Shown: piece after piece, positions 25,543-33,795 of the stretch
Layout: each line of letters begins with the position of its first letter
How positions within the stretch are numbered: position 1 is the first letter of the stretch
From: Streptomyces sp. NBC_01288
GTDB lineage: Bacteria > Actinomycetota > Actinomycetes > Streptomycetales > Streptomycetaceae
Assembly: GCF_035982055.1 (NCBI RefSeq)
Contig: NZ_CP108427.1
Span: 8,803,001 to 8,867,000 of the forward strand
Length of the DNA: 64,000 nucleotides
Direction: 5' to 3'
The notes under the pieces: generated by a model
Databases searched by the model: none
Seen by the model: only the letters and a program-made list of their open reading frames with translations
What the model was told of the DNA's origin: nothing
Made by a program: the position numbers and the translations under genes

Positions 25543-26041
25543 ACACGGTCTCCGCCGTCTCGCGCTCGACGCGTTCCGCGATCCGGCGCAGGGCGGTCGT
25601 CCCGCACGTGAGCGAGCCGGAGGTCAGAGACCCGCGGGAGTCCTCGGAGACGCGGTGCCACAGGTCGGGGTTGTGCACCAGGACGTCGGGGTCGATCTCG
25701 ACCCGGCCGCCCAACTCGTCGCGCAGCAACAGCCGTTGAGAGATCCCGTCCAGGCAGCGCACCGACACCAGGCGGTCCGTGCGGACGCGGCGTTCGCGCA
25801 GCGGGCCGCGTGAGGACAGCCAGCCCTCGCCCGCCCGGACCCGGGCCGGGTACAGCACCACGAGGAGCAGGACGGCGAGGGCGAGCCAGAGCGCGCCGCG
25901 CCACAGGGTGAGGCGGCCGCTCAAGTGGTCGACGAGCAGCAGGAGTCCGAGCAGCGCGCCCGCGCAGCGGAACGTGTCGCGCAGGTCGCGCCTCCACCGG
26001 CGGTCGTGCGCGGACGCGGGTGCGTCGTCGGGGCGTCCCAT
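25520..26041 (-). CDS. Putative membrane protein, paralogue B of a 173-aa family
   Basis: A 173-aa protein of unknown function, paralogous to the gene at 18112. It has two hydrophobic segments (CAGALLGLLLLVDHLSG, LWLALAVLLLVVLYPARV) and then a PH-like soluble part with GWLSSRGPLRERRVRTD and RLLLRDELGGRVEIDPDVLVHNPDLWHRV. ATG 26041 (MGRPDDAPASA) has no RBS; TACCGT ends 7 nt upstream, so the mRNA is probably leaderless, exactly as for paralogue A. The stop overlaps the convergent kinase by 23 nt, again as in paralogue A. It is divergent from the KimA-like gene. Association with K+ genes suggests an accessory role in cation homeostasis (inference). Confidence 0.75.
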   Translation of the reverse strand: MGRPDDAPASAHDRRWRRDLRDTFRCAGALLGLLLLVDHLSGRLTLWRGALWLALAVLLLVVLYPARVRAGEGWLSSRGPLRERRVRTDRLVSVRCLDGISQRLLLRDELGGRVEIDPDVLVHNPDLWHRVSEDSRGSLTSGSLTCGTTALRRIAERVERETAETVFKVSGLE

Positions 26042-26048
26042 GGTGGCG

Positions 26049-26119
26049 ACGGTAGGGACTCCTGGCGTACGGAGGCCGGGCCTTGACGGGACTCTGACGG
26101 GCGGCCGGTGCTTCTTGAC
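26049..26119 (-). promoter_or_regulatory. Promoter with direct repeats (predicted KdpE-type box), paralogue B
   Basis: On the minus strand GTCAG (26098-26094) is followed 11 bp later by GTCAA (26087-26083). A further GTCAA (26119-26115) lies 32 bp upstream of the latter. The box ends 28 nt before TACCGT (26054-26049). Spacing is identical to the promoter at 18641-18722. Confidence 0.55.
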
Positions 26120-26161
26120 GCCGTCGCAGCGGGGGAGGGCGGTCGCGCAGGTCACACGGTC

Positions 26162-26177
26162 GTCAAGTTCGCGTCAA
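26162..26177 (+). promoter_or_regulatory. Direct repeat upstream of the KimA-like gene
   Basis: GTCAAGTTCGCGTCAA carries two GTCAA half-sites 11 bp apart, the closest match to a consensus of the group. It lies 124 nt upstream of the ATG. No clear -10 at the standard distance, and no c-di-AMP riboswitch, is visible in the leader. Confidence 0.5.
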
Positions 26178-26300
26178 AGAACGCGTGTTCGGCGCGAAGA
26201 AGACGCAGGGAGAAGGAGAAACCGGCGGCGGCGGGACCGAACCTGAAGCGCACTCGCGCGTTCCCGTCACCGCGCGTCCGTACGTGAAGGAGCCATCAGC

Positions 26301-28142
26301 ATGACCGTTCTGACTGTCCAGCCGGGTGCGACGCCCGCCGACGAGGAGCCTCCGGATACCGGCGAACGCCACCGGCTCACCGCCCTCGCCGGGTTCGCGG
26401 CCCTCTCCCTGGACGCCATGGCGTCGGTCGCGTACGGCCCCGAGGCGATCGTCCTCGTGCTGGCCGCCGCCGGTGCGCACGGGCTCGGCTACACCCTGCC
26501 GGTCACGCTCGCCATCGCCGGCCTACTCGCGGTGCTCGTCGCGTCGTACCGGCAGGTCATCGCGGCCTTCCCGGACGGCGGCGGCTCCTACGCCGTGGCG
26601 AAGACCCACCTGGGCGCGCGGACCAGCCTGGTGGCGGCGGCCTCGCTGGTGCTGGACTACGTACTGAACGTCGCGGTCGCCGTCACGGCCGGGGTTGCCG
26701 CTCTGACCTCGGCCTTTCCGGGACTCTACGACGACCGGCTGTGGCTCTGCCTCGCCGTGCTCGTGCTGGTCACGGCGGTGAACCTGCGCGGGATCGTCGA
26801 GTCGGCCCGCGCCTTCATCGTGCCGACCGTCGTGTTCGTCGGCTCCATCCTCGTGCTGATCGCGGTCGGCCTGTTCCGGTCCGCGCCGGTGAGCACCGCG
26901 ACCGCCGACGGACACGCCTCCGCGCTCGCCGACAACGCCACGAGCGTCGGCACCCTGCTGTTGCTGAAGGCCTTCGCCTCCGGATGCAGCGCCCTCACCG
27001 GCGTCGAGGCCATCGCCAACGCCGTGCCCTCCTTCCGCACGCCCCGCGCGAAGCGGGCCCAGCGCGCGGAGGTCGCCCTCGGCGCGCTGCTCGGCGTGAT
27101 GCTGATCGGCCTGTCGGTGCTGATCTCCCGCTTCCACCTCCAGCCGGTCCAGGGAGTCACCGTCCTCGCCCAGCTCGCGGACGCCTCCCTCGGTCACAAC
27201 TGGGCTTTCTACGTCATCCAGTTCGCGACGATGATCCTGCTCGCCCTGTCCGCGAACACGTCCTTCGGCGGGCTGCCGGTGCTGCTGAAGCTGCTGGCCC
27301 GCGACAACTACCTCCCGCACGTCTTCGCCCTCAAGGCCGACCGTCAGGTGCACCGGCACGGCGTGCTCGCGCTGGCCGCTGTCTCGGCGGCGCTGCTGGT
27401 CTTCTCCGGCGGCGACACCAACACCCTCGTGCCGCTCTTCGCGATCGGCGTCTTCGTCGGCTTCACCGTCGCCCAGGTCGGCATGGTCCGGCACTGGCGT
27501 GGCGAACGCGGCACCGGCTGGCGTGGAAAAGCCCTGCTGAACGGCTTCGGCGCGCTCCTCACCGGCGTCGCGGCCGTCGTCGTCACCGCGACCAAGTTCG
27601 AGGAGGGCGCCTGGCTGATCGTGATTACCCTGCCGCTGCTCGTGCTGGCCTTCGAGACCGTGCACCGCACCTACGCGCACATCGGCGAGCGACTGGGCCT
27701 CGGCCGCATCCCGGACCCCCCGCACCGCGACCGGTCCGTGGTGATCGTGCCGGTCTCGTCCCTCTCCCGCCTCACCTCCGAGGCGCTGACGGCCGCCGCC
27801 TCCCTCGGCGACGAGGTGCGCGCGGTCACCGTCTGCTACCCCGACCCGGAGGACCGCGCCCACCTCCACGCCCTGGAACGCGCCTGGGCCCAATGGGACC
27901 CCGGCGTCCCCCTGGTCCAACTCCCCTGCGAGCGCCGCACGTTGGGCCGCCCCATCGCCGCCTACGTACGGGACGTCTCCGCGACGGAACCGGACACCCG
28001 GGTCACCGTCCTGATCGCCGAGGTGGAGCCCGTACGGCTGTGGCAACGGCTCCTCCAGAACCAGCGCGGGGCCGTCGTCGCCCATGCCGTTCGGCGGGAC
28101 ACGGACGCAGTGATCTGCCGGCTGCGGTTCCGGCTGTTCTGA
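26301..28142 (+). CDS. KimA-like K+/H+ symporter (APC superfamily)
   Basis: A 613-aa membrane transporter whose sequence follows Bacillus KimA throughout. Matching segments include LDAMASVAYGPEAIVLVLA, SYRQVIAAFPDGGGSYAVAK, LVLDYVLNVAVAVTAGVAALTSAFP, LLLKAFASGCSALTGVEAIANAVPSF and FVGFTVAQVGMVRHW; the cytoplasmic C-terminus starts at RSVVIVPVSSLSRLTSEAL. KimA is a high-affinity proton-coupled K+ importer controlled by c-di-AMP, so K+ uptake is the best functional call even though such genes are often annotated as amino-acid permeases. ATG 26301 follows GAAGGAG by 8 nt. It lies 198 nt before the kdp operon. Confidence 0.85.
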   Translation: MTVLTVQPGATPADEEPPDTGERHRLTALAGFAALSLDAMASVAYGPEAIVLVLAAAGAHGLGYTLPVTLAIAGLLAVLVASYRQVIAAFPDGGGSYAVAKTHLGARTSLVAAASLVLDYVLNVAVAVTAGVAALTSAFPGLYDDRLWLCLAVLVLVTAVNLRGIVESARAFIVPTVVFVGSILVLIAVGLFRSAPVSTATADGHASALADNATSVGTLLLLKAFASGCSALTGVEAIANAVPSFRTPRAKRAQRAEVALGALLGVMLIGLSVLISRFHLQPVQGVTVLAQLADASLGHNWAFYVIQFATMILLALSANTSFGGLPVLLKLLARDNYLPHVFALKADRQVHRHGVLALAAVSAALLVFSGGDTNTLVPLFAIGVFVGFTVAQVGMVRHWRGERGTGWRGKALLNGFGALLTGVAAVVVTATKFEEGAWLIVITLPLLVLAFETVHRTYAHIGERLGLGRIPDPPHRDRSVVIVPVSSLSRLTSEALTAAASLGDEVRAVTVCYPDPEDRAHLHALERAWAQWDPGVPLVQLPCERRTLGRPIAAYVRDVSATEPDTRVTVLIAEVEPVRLWQRLLQNQRGAVVAHAVRRDTDAVICRLRFRLF

Positions 28143-28216
28143 CGCCGAAGGGTGGCGCGGGCGCCTGCTTCACCGCCGGGGGCGGGGCTCGCGCGCCCCT
28201 GGATCCCCGCCTCGCC

Positions 28217-28299
28217 GTAAGAGTCGCGTCAAAGGCGTATGCGTCGCCGTAAGGGACCCGTCAACGGCGGCCATATCCGGTCACGGGCGCGGTTACCTC
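28217..28299 (+). promoter_or_regulatory. kdp operon promoter with two direct-repeat boxes
   Basis: GTAAGAGTCGCGTCAA (28217-28232) and GTAAGGGACCCGTCAA (28249-28264) are two boxes of GT(A/C)A half-sites with 11-bp period, 32 bp apart. The second ends 29 nt before TACCTC (28294-28299), a plausible -10. KdpE is the natural candidate regulator. Confidence 0.6.
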
Positions 28300-28340
28300 T
28301 AAGCGTCCGTTCCATCCGAACCTCATTCCAGGAGCTCACG

Positions 28341-28424
28341 ATGGCCGATCTGGCCTTCGTCGTCACCACGATCGCGGTCTTCGCGCTGGTGGCCCTTGTC
28401 GCCAAGGGGGTGACGAAGCTGTGA
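28341..28424 (+). CDS. 27-aa membrane peptide preceding kdpF
   Basis: A 27-codon gene encoding a single hydrophobic helix (LAFVVTTIAVFALVALVAKG) with a short acidic N-terminus and basic C-terminus. ATG 28341 follows CAGGAG by 8 nt, and the TGA overlaps the kdpF GTG by 4 nt (GTGA), so it is translated with kdpF. It resembles KdpF in size and topology but is a separate reading frame. Likely a further small stabilising or regulatory subunit of the Kdp pump (inference). Confidence 0.7.
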   Translation: MADLAFVVTTIAVFALVALVAKGVTKL

Positions 28425-28510
28425 CCGCCGAGAACATCGTCGGCCTCGTCGTGGCTGTCGCCCTGCTGGGCTATCTCGTCCTCGCCCTGATCTTCCCGGA
28501 GAGGTTCTGA
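28421..28510 (+). CDS. kdpF: K+-transporting ATPase subunit KdpF
   Basis: A 29-aa single-span peptide (NIVGLVVAVALLGYLVLALI, ending FPERF), matching KdpF, the small lipid-like stabilising subunit of the KdpFABC complex. GTG 28421 overlaps the preceding peptide stop; the TGA is 8 nt before kdpA. Confidence 0.85.
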   Translation: MTAENIVGLVVAVALLGYLVLALIFPERF

Positions 28511-28518
28511 GCCACGAC

Positions 28519-30183
28519 ATGGGTCCCGTACTCGCAGGCGTCCTCCAGCTGCTCGCCCTCATAGGCGCGCTGGCACTCGCCTACATCCCGCTCGGCAACT
28601 ACATGGCCAGGGTCTACTCCTCCGACAAGCACCTGCGGGTCGAGAAGTGGATCTACAAGGGCATCGGTGCCGACCCGAACACCGAGATGCGCTGGCCCGC
28701 GTATCTGCGCAGCGTGCTCGCGTTCTCGGCGGTCGGCGTTCTCTTCCTCTACCTGCTCCAGCGCCTCCAGGGCATCCTGCCCGGCTCGCTGGGCTTCTCC
28801 TCGGTCAACCCGGCGCAGTCGTTCAACACGGCCGTGTCGTTCGTGACGAACACCAACTGGCAGTCGTACTACGGCGAACAGACCATGGGTCACGTCGTGC
28901 AGACCGCCGGCCTGGCCGTGCAGAACTTCGTCTCCGCGGCCGTCGGTATCGCCGTCGCGGTGGCTCTCGTACGCGGCTTCGCGCGCTCCCGTACCGGTGA
29001 ACTCGGCAACTTCTGGGCCGACTTGGTGCGCGGCACGATCCGTATTCTGGTGCCGCTGTCCGTCGTGGCCGCGCTCGTGCTCGTGGCGTGCGGTGCCATC
29101 CAGAACTTCTCCGGCATCCATGAAGTCGGGCAGTTCATGGGTGGGCAGCAGCAGTGGAACGGCGGCGCGGTCGCCTCGCAGGAGGCCATCAAGGAGGTCG
29201 GGACCAACGGCGGCGGTTACTTCAACGCCAACTCCGCCCACCCGTTCGAGAACCCGACGCCCTTCACCAACCTCTTCGAGATCTTCCTGCTGCTGGTCAT
29301 CCCGTTCGCGCTGACCCGCACCTTCGGCGTGATGGTCGGCTCGATCAAGCAGGGCTACGCGATCCTCGCCACCATGGCCACCATCTGGATCGGCTTCGTC
29401 GCCCTGATGATGTGGACCGAATTCGCTCACCACGGCGCGGCGTTGCAGGCCGCGGGCGGAGCGATGGAGGGCAAGGAGACGCGCATCGGCGTCGGCGCCT
29501 CCTCGATCTTCGCGGTGTCGACCACCCTGACCTCGACGGGCGCGGTGGACTCGTTCCACTCCTCGTTCACCGGTCTCGGCGGCGGAATCACCATCCTGGG
29601 CATGCAGTTGGGCGAGATCGCACCCGGTGGTACCGGCTCCGGCCTCTACGGAATGCTGATCATGGCGGTCATCGCGGTGTTCATCGCCGGGCTCATGGTC
29701 GGCCGTACACCCGAGTACCTGGGGAAGAAGATCGGCACCCGCGAGATGAAGCTCGCGGCCTGCTACATCCTGATCACCCCGGCCCTGGTGCTGATCTTCG
29801 CGGCCGCCTCCATGGCGCTGCCGACCCCGCCGCACTCCATGCTCAACTCCGGCGCGCACGGCTTCTCCGAGGTGCTGTACGCCTTCACCTCCGCCGCCAA
29901 CAACAACGGCTCCGCCTTCGCCGGGCTGAACGCGAACACCGACTGGTTCAACACCATGACCGGACTCGCGATGGTGCTCGGCCGCTTCCTGCCCATGGTG
30001 TTCGTGCTGGCCCTGGCCGGCTCGCTCGCCGAGCAGAAGCCGGTGCCGGTCACGGCAGGCACCCTGCGCACCGAGAAGCCGCTGTTCACCGGCCTGTTGG
30101 TGGGCGCGATCCTCATCATCACCGGTCTGACCTACTTCCCGGCGCTGGCGCTGGGCCCGCTGGCCGAGGGGCTGGCGTCATGA
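28519..30183 (+). CDS. kdpA: K+-transporting ATPase subunit KdpA
   Basis: The 554-aa K+-channel-like subunit of KdpFABC, which binds and translocates K+. It belongs to the superfamily of K+ transporters with four pore-loop repeats; selectivity-filter-like segments are visible at FVTNTNWQSY, VGTNGGGYFNANSAHPFENP, SSIFAVSTTLTSTGAVDS and AFTSAANNNGSAFAG. About ten membrane helices. ATG 28519 has GAG-rich sequence upstream but a weak RBS, so coupling to kdpF is likely. The TGA overlaps the kdpB ATG by 4 nt. Confidence 0.97.
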   Translation: MGPVLAGVLQLLALIGALALAYIPLGNYMARVYSSDKHLRVEKWIYKGIGADPNTEMRWPAYLRSVLAFSAVGVLFLYLLQRLQGILPGSLGFSSVNPAQSFNTAVSFVTNTNWQSYYGEQTMGHVVQTAGLAVQNFVSAAVGIAVAVALVRGFARSRTGELGNFWADLVRGTIRILVPLSVVAALVLVACGAIQNFSGIHEVGQFMGGQQQWNGGAVASQEAIKEVGTNGGGYFNANSAHPFENPTPFTNLFEIFLLLVIPFALTRTFGVMVGSIKQGYAILATMATIWIGFVALMMWTEFAHHGAALQAAGGAMEGKETRIGVGASSIFAVSTTLTSTGAVDSFHSSFTGLGGGITILGMQLGEIAPGGTGSGLYGMLIMAVIAVFIAGLMVGRTPEYLGKKIGTREMKLAACYILITPALVLIFAAASMALPTPPHSMLNSGAHGFSEVLYAFTSAANNNGSAFAGLNANTDWFNTMTGLAMVLGRFLPMVFVLALAGSLAEQKPVPVTAGTLRTEKPLFTGLLVGAILIITGLTYFPALALGPLAEGLAS

Positions 30184-32336
30184 CCACCCGCACAGACAAC
30201 CAAGAAAACCAAGAACACCAAGAAGACCAAGAGGACTCGATGTCCACTGCCACTCCGACCCGGGCGCCGCACAGCGATGTGCCGACCGGTCACAAGGACG
30301 AGGGACGGGTCGGCGCGGGTCTGTTCGACCCGAAGCAGCTGATCAGGTCCCTGCCCGACGCCTGTCGCAAGCTCGACCCCAGGGTGATGGTCAAGTCGCC
30401 CGTCATGTTCGTGGTGTGGATCGGGTCCGTGCTGACCACGGTCTTCTCCTTCAAGGACCCGGGCGACTGGTTCGGCTGGGCGATCAGCGCCTGGCTGTGG
30501 CTGACGGTCATCTTCGCCAATCTGGCGGAGGCCGTCGCCGAGGGCCGCGGCAAGGCGCAGGCCGACACCCTGCGCAAGGCCAAGACCGACACGGTGGCCC
30601 GGCGGCTGAACGGCACGGTCGAGGAGCAGATCCCGGGCACCGAACTCCGCATCGGCGACCTGGTGGTGTGCGAGGCAGGCGACATCATCCCCGGCGACGG
30701 CGACGTCGTAGAGGGCGTCGCGAGTGTCGACGAGTCGGCCATCACCGGCGAGTCCGCGCCCGTCATCCGCGAGTCCGGCGGCGACCGCAGTGCCGTCACC
30801 GGCGGTACGAAGGTCCTCTCCGACCGCATCGTCATCAAGATCACGACGAAGCCCGGCGAGACCTTCATCGACCGGATGATCGCCCTGGTCGAGGGCGCGG
30901 CCCGGCAGAAGACGCCCAACGAGATCGCCCTGAACATCCTGTTGGCGTCCCTCACCATCGTCTTCTTGCTGGCCTGTGCCACGCTGCCGCCGTTCGCGGA
31001 CTACGCGGGCACCCACCTCACGATGATCGTGCTGGTGGCCCTGCTGGTCTGCCTCATCCCGACCACGATCGGCGCGCTGCTCTCCGCGATCGGTATCGCG
31101 GGCATGGACCGGCTGGTGCAGCGGAACGTACTGGCCATGTCCGGCAGGGCAGTTGAGGCGGCGGGTGACGTGTCGACCCTTCTCCTCGACAAGACCGGCA
31201 CCATCACCCTCGGCAACCGGCAGGCATCCGAGTTCGTGCCCGTCCCCGGCACCACCGAGGCCGAACTCGCCGACGCCGCCCAGCTCTCCTCGCTGGCCGA
31301 CGAGACGCCCGAGGGCCGTTCCATCGTCGTCCTGGCGAAGGAGAAGTACGGCCTGCGCGAGCGTCACCAGGGCGAGTTGGCCCACGCCGAGTGGATCGCC
31401 TTCACCGCGCAGACCCGGATGTCCGGCGTCGACGTGGACGGGCGCAAGATCCGCAAGGGCGCGGCCGGTTCGGTCGTCACCTGGGTCCGGGAGCGGGGCG
31501 GCGAGGTGTCCGAGGACGCCGGCGCGCTCACCGACCGGATCTCCGCGGCCGGCGGCACCCCGCTGCTCGTGGCGGTCGAAGACACCGACGGCGCACGGGT
31601 GTTGGGCGTCATCCACCTCAAGGACGTCGTCAAGGCGGGCATGCGCGAACGGTTCGACGAACTGCGCCGCATGGGCATCAAGACCGTCATGATCACGGGC
31701 GACAACCCGCTGACCGCCAAGGCGATCGCCGAAGAAGCGGGCGTCGACGACTTCCTCGCGGAGGCCACTCCCGAGGACAAGATGGCCCTCATCAAGCGGG
31801 AGCAGGCCGGCGGCAAGCTGGTCGCGATGACCGGCGACGGCACGAACGACGCGCCCGCGCTGGCCCAGGCGGACGTCGGCGTCGCGATGAACACCGGCAC
31901 GTCGGCCGCGAAGGAGGCCGGCAACATGGTCGACCTCGACTCGAACCCGACCAAGCTCATCGAGATCGTCGAGATCGGCAAGCAACTCCTCATCACCCGG
32001 GGCGCGTTGACGACGTTCTCGATCGCCAACGACGTCGCGAAGTACTTCGCGATCATCCCGGCGCTGTTCGCGGCCGTCTACCCGGGCCTGGACAAGCTCA
32101 ACATCATGCACCTGGCCTCACCCGACTCCGCGATCCTCTCCGCGGTCATCTTCAACGCGCTGGTCATCATCGCGCTGGTCCCGCTCTCCCTGCGGGGCGT
32201 GCGGTACCGGCCGGTCAGCGCCGACAAGATGCTCCGCCGCAACCTCGGGATCTACGGCATCGGCGGACTGATCGCCCCCTTCATCGGCATCAAGATCATC
32301 GACCTCCTCATCTCCCTCATCCCCGGAATCGGCTGA
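30180..32336 (+). CDS. kdpB: K+-transporting P-type ATPase subunit KdpB
   Basis: The 718-aa catalytic P-type ATPase subunit. It carries the TGES actuator motif (AITGESAPV), the phosphorylated Asp D337 in DKTGTIT, the nucleotide-domain Lys in RKGAAGSV, and the hinge motif TGDGTNDAPALAQADVGVAM. ATG 30180 overlaps the kdpA stop (ATGA). It begins with a Gln/Glu/Asn-rich stretch (NQENQEHQEDQED) encoded by a 9-nt repeat. An internal ATG at 30240 would give a standard-length N-terminus, so either start is possible. Confidence 0.96.
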   Translation: MTTRTDNQENQEHQEDQEDSMSTATPTRAPHSDVPTGHKDEGRVGAGLFDPKQLIRSLPDACRKLDPRVMVKSPVMFVVWIGSVLTTVFSFKDPGDWFGWAISAWLWLTVIFANLAEAVAEGRGKAQADTLRKAKTDTVARRLNGTVEEQIPGTELRIGDLVVCEAGDIIPGDGDVVEGVASVDESAITGESAPVIRESGGDRSAVTGGTKVLSDRIVIKITTKPGETFIDRMIALVEGAARQKTPNEIALNILLASLTIVFLLACATLPPFADYAGTHLTMIVLVALLVCLIPTTIGALLSAIGIAGMDRLVQRNVLAMSGRAVEAAGDVSTLLLDKTGTITLGNRQASEFVPVPGTTEAELADAAQLSSLADETPEGRSIVVLAKEKYGLRERHQGELAHAEWIAFTAQTRMSGVDVDGRKIRKGAAGSVVTWVRERGGEVSEDAGALTDRISAAGGTPLLVAVEDTDGARVLGVIHLKDVVKAGMRERFDELRRMGIKTVMITGDNPLTAKAIAEEAGVDDFLAEATPEDKMALIKREQAGGKLVAMTGDGTNDAPALAQADVGVAMNTGTSAAKEAGNMVDLDSNPTKLIEIVEIGKQLLITRGALTTFSIANDVAKYFAIIPALFAAVYPGLDKLNIMHLASPDSAILSAVIFNALVIIALVPLSLRGVRYRPVSADKMLRRNLGIYGIGGLIAPFIGIKIIDLLISLIPGIG
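30198..30233 (+). repeat. Four tandem 9-nt repeats at the kdpB N-terminus
   Basis: Four copies of (A/C/G)AC-CAA-GA(A/G), encoding NQE-NQE-HQE-DQE. The stretch is A-rich in otherwise very GC-rich DNA and uses CAA and GAA codons that are rare here. It sits between the two candidate kdpB starts. Confidence 0.7.
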
Positions 32337-32341
32337 TCGGC

Positions 32342-33010
32342 ATGAACAACTCGGTATCCAACACAGCCCGGTTGCTCTGGGCGGGCCTGCGTGCCCTGCT
32401 CGTGCTGACCCTGGTGACCGGTGTCATCTACCCGCTGGTCGTCACCGGCATCGCCCAGGGGATCTTCCCCGGCAAGGCGAACGGCTCGGAGATCAAGGCG
32501 GACGGCAAGGTCGTCGGCTCGTCCCTCATCGGGCAGTCGTACAACCTGCCGTTGAAGAAGGGGCAGGAGACCCCGGACCCGGACCTGAAGTGGTTCCAGG
32601 GCCGGCCGCAGAACGGGCTCGGCGTCAACAGCATCAACACCCAGTACAAGCTGATCCTTTCGGGCGCCACCAACCTCTCCGCCGACAGCAAGGTGCTCGT
32701 CCAGCAGGTGAAAGACGCCAAGGCCGCCGTCGTCAAGGACAACTCGGTGCCCGGCTACACGGTCAAGGCATCCCAGGTGCCCGCCGACGCGGTCACCTCC
32801 TCCGGCTCCGGCCTCGACCCGGACATCTCCCCGGCGTACGCGGACCTCCAGGTCCACCGCATCGCCGAGAAGAACGGTCTGTCCGTCGCCCAGGTGCAGA
32901 AGCTGGTCGACGCGCACACCGACGGCCGCACCCTCGGCTTCATCGGCGAGCCCACGGTGAACGTGCTGGAGCTCAACATCGCGCTCAAGTCCCTTGTGAC
33001 GAAGAGCTGA
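32342..33010 (+). CDS. kdpC: K+-transporting ATPase subunit KdpC
   Basis: A 222-aa subunit with one N-terminal membrane helix (LLVLTLVTGVIYPLVVTGIAQ) and an extracytoplasmic domain. Family motifs include GSSLIGQ, KWFQGRPQ, SSGSGLDPDISPAYADLQVHRIAE and GEPTVNVLELN. KdpC stabilises KdpB and raises nucleotide affinity. ATG 32342, 5 nt after the kdpB stop. The gap to kdpE (33011-33110) contains an inverted GTCGGCGG / CCGCCGAC-type segment that may attenuate read-through. Confidence 0.96.
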   Translation: MNNSVSNTARLLWAGLRALLVLTLVTGVIYPLVVTGIAQGIFPGKANGSEIKADGKVVGSSLIGQSYNLPLKKGQETPDPDLKWFQGRPQNGLGVNSINTQYKLILSGATNLSADSKVLVQQVKDAKAAVVKDNSVPGYTVKASQVPADAVTSSGSGLDPDISPAYADLQVHRIAEKNGLSVAQVQKLVDAHTDGRTLGFIGEPTVNVLELNIALKSLVTKS

Positions 33011-33110
33011 TGGCGTTACACGACCGGCAGGGGAGTCGGCGGCCCGGGAGAGATCCCGGCACCGCCGACTCCCGCCGCCATGCCAGGGACCACACGAAAG
33101 GCACACCCCC

Positions 33111-33794
33111 ATGACACGGGTGCTGGTGGTGGAGGACGACCCGCAGCTCGTACGGGCCCTCGTGATCAACATGCAGGCCCGCCGCTACGGCGTCGACGCG
33201 GCCCCCGACGGAGCCACCGCGCTCCGGCTCGCGGCCGCGCGACAGCCGGACGTCGTGATGCTCGACCTCGGACTGCCCGACATGGACGGCGTCGACGTCA
33301 TCAAGGCGCTGCGAGGCTGGACCCGGGTCCCGATCCTGGTGCTGTCGGCCCGGCAGGCATCCGACGAGAAGGTCGCCGCCCTCGACGCGGGCGCCGACGA
33401 CTACATCACCAAGCCGTTCAGCATGGACGAACTCCTCGCCCGGCTACGGGCGGCGGTCCGCCGTGTCGAGGACGTGCCACTCACCCCGGCGACCACGTTT
33501 GTCACCACCGACGACTTCACCATCGACCTGCTCGCCAAGAAGGCCACCCGCGCCGGACACGACATCCGGCTCACCCCCACCGAGTGGCATCTGCTGGAGA
33601 TCCTGGTCACCAACCCCGGCCGCCTGATCACCCAGAAGTACCTGTTGCAGGAGGTGTGGGGGGTGACCCAGAGCAACAAGACCAACTATCTCCGGGTCTA
33701 CATGGCCCAGTTGCGCCGGAAGCTGGAAGGGGACCCGTCGAGCCCCCGCTATCTGATCACCGAGCCCGGCATGGGCTACCGCTTCGAAGGATGA
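33111..33794 (+). CDS. kdpE: Response regulator KdpE (OmpR family)
   Basis: A 227-aa response regulator. The receiver domain has acidic D9/D10, phospho-acceptor D52 (VVMLDLGLPDMDG) and K101 (DDYITKPF). The C-terminal OmpR-type winged helix (about 130-225: HDIRLTPTEWHLLEILVTNPGRL, then YLLQEVWGV, TNYLRVYMAQLRRKLE) ends GMGYRFEG. It activates kdp in response to KdpD. OmpR-family proteins bind direct repeats with 10-11-bp period, which is why it is the prime candidate for the boxes found in this window. It lies one nucleotide before kdpD. Confidence 0.95.
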   Translation: MTRVLVVEDDPQLVRALVINMQARRYGVDAAPDGATALRLAAARQPDVVMLDLGLPDMDGVDVIKALRGWTRVPILVLSARQASDEKVAALDAGADDYITKPFSMDELLARLRAAVRRVEDVPLTPATTFVTTDDFTIDLLAKKATRAGHDIRLTPTEWHLLEILVTNPGRLITQKYLLQEVWGVTQSNKTNYLRVYMAQLRRKLEGDPSSPRYLITEPGMGYRFEG

Positions 33795-33795
33795 C

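Noticed and set aside
26178..26300. c-di-AMP (ydaO-type) riboswitch upstream of the KimA-like gene
   Set aside because: The conserved aptamer segments are not visible in the short leader.
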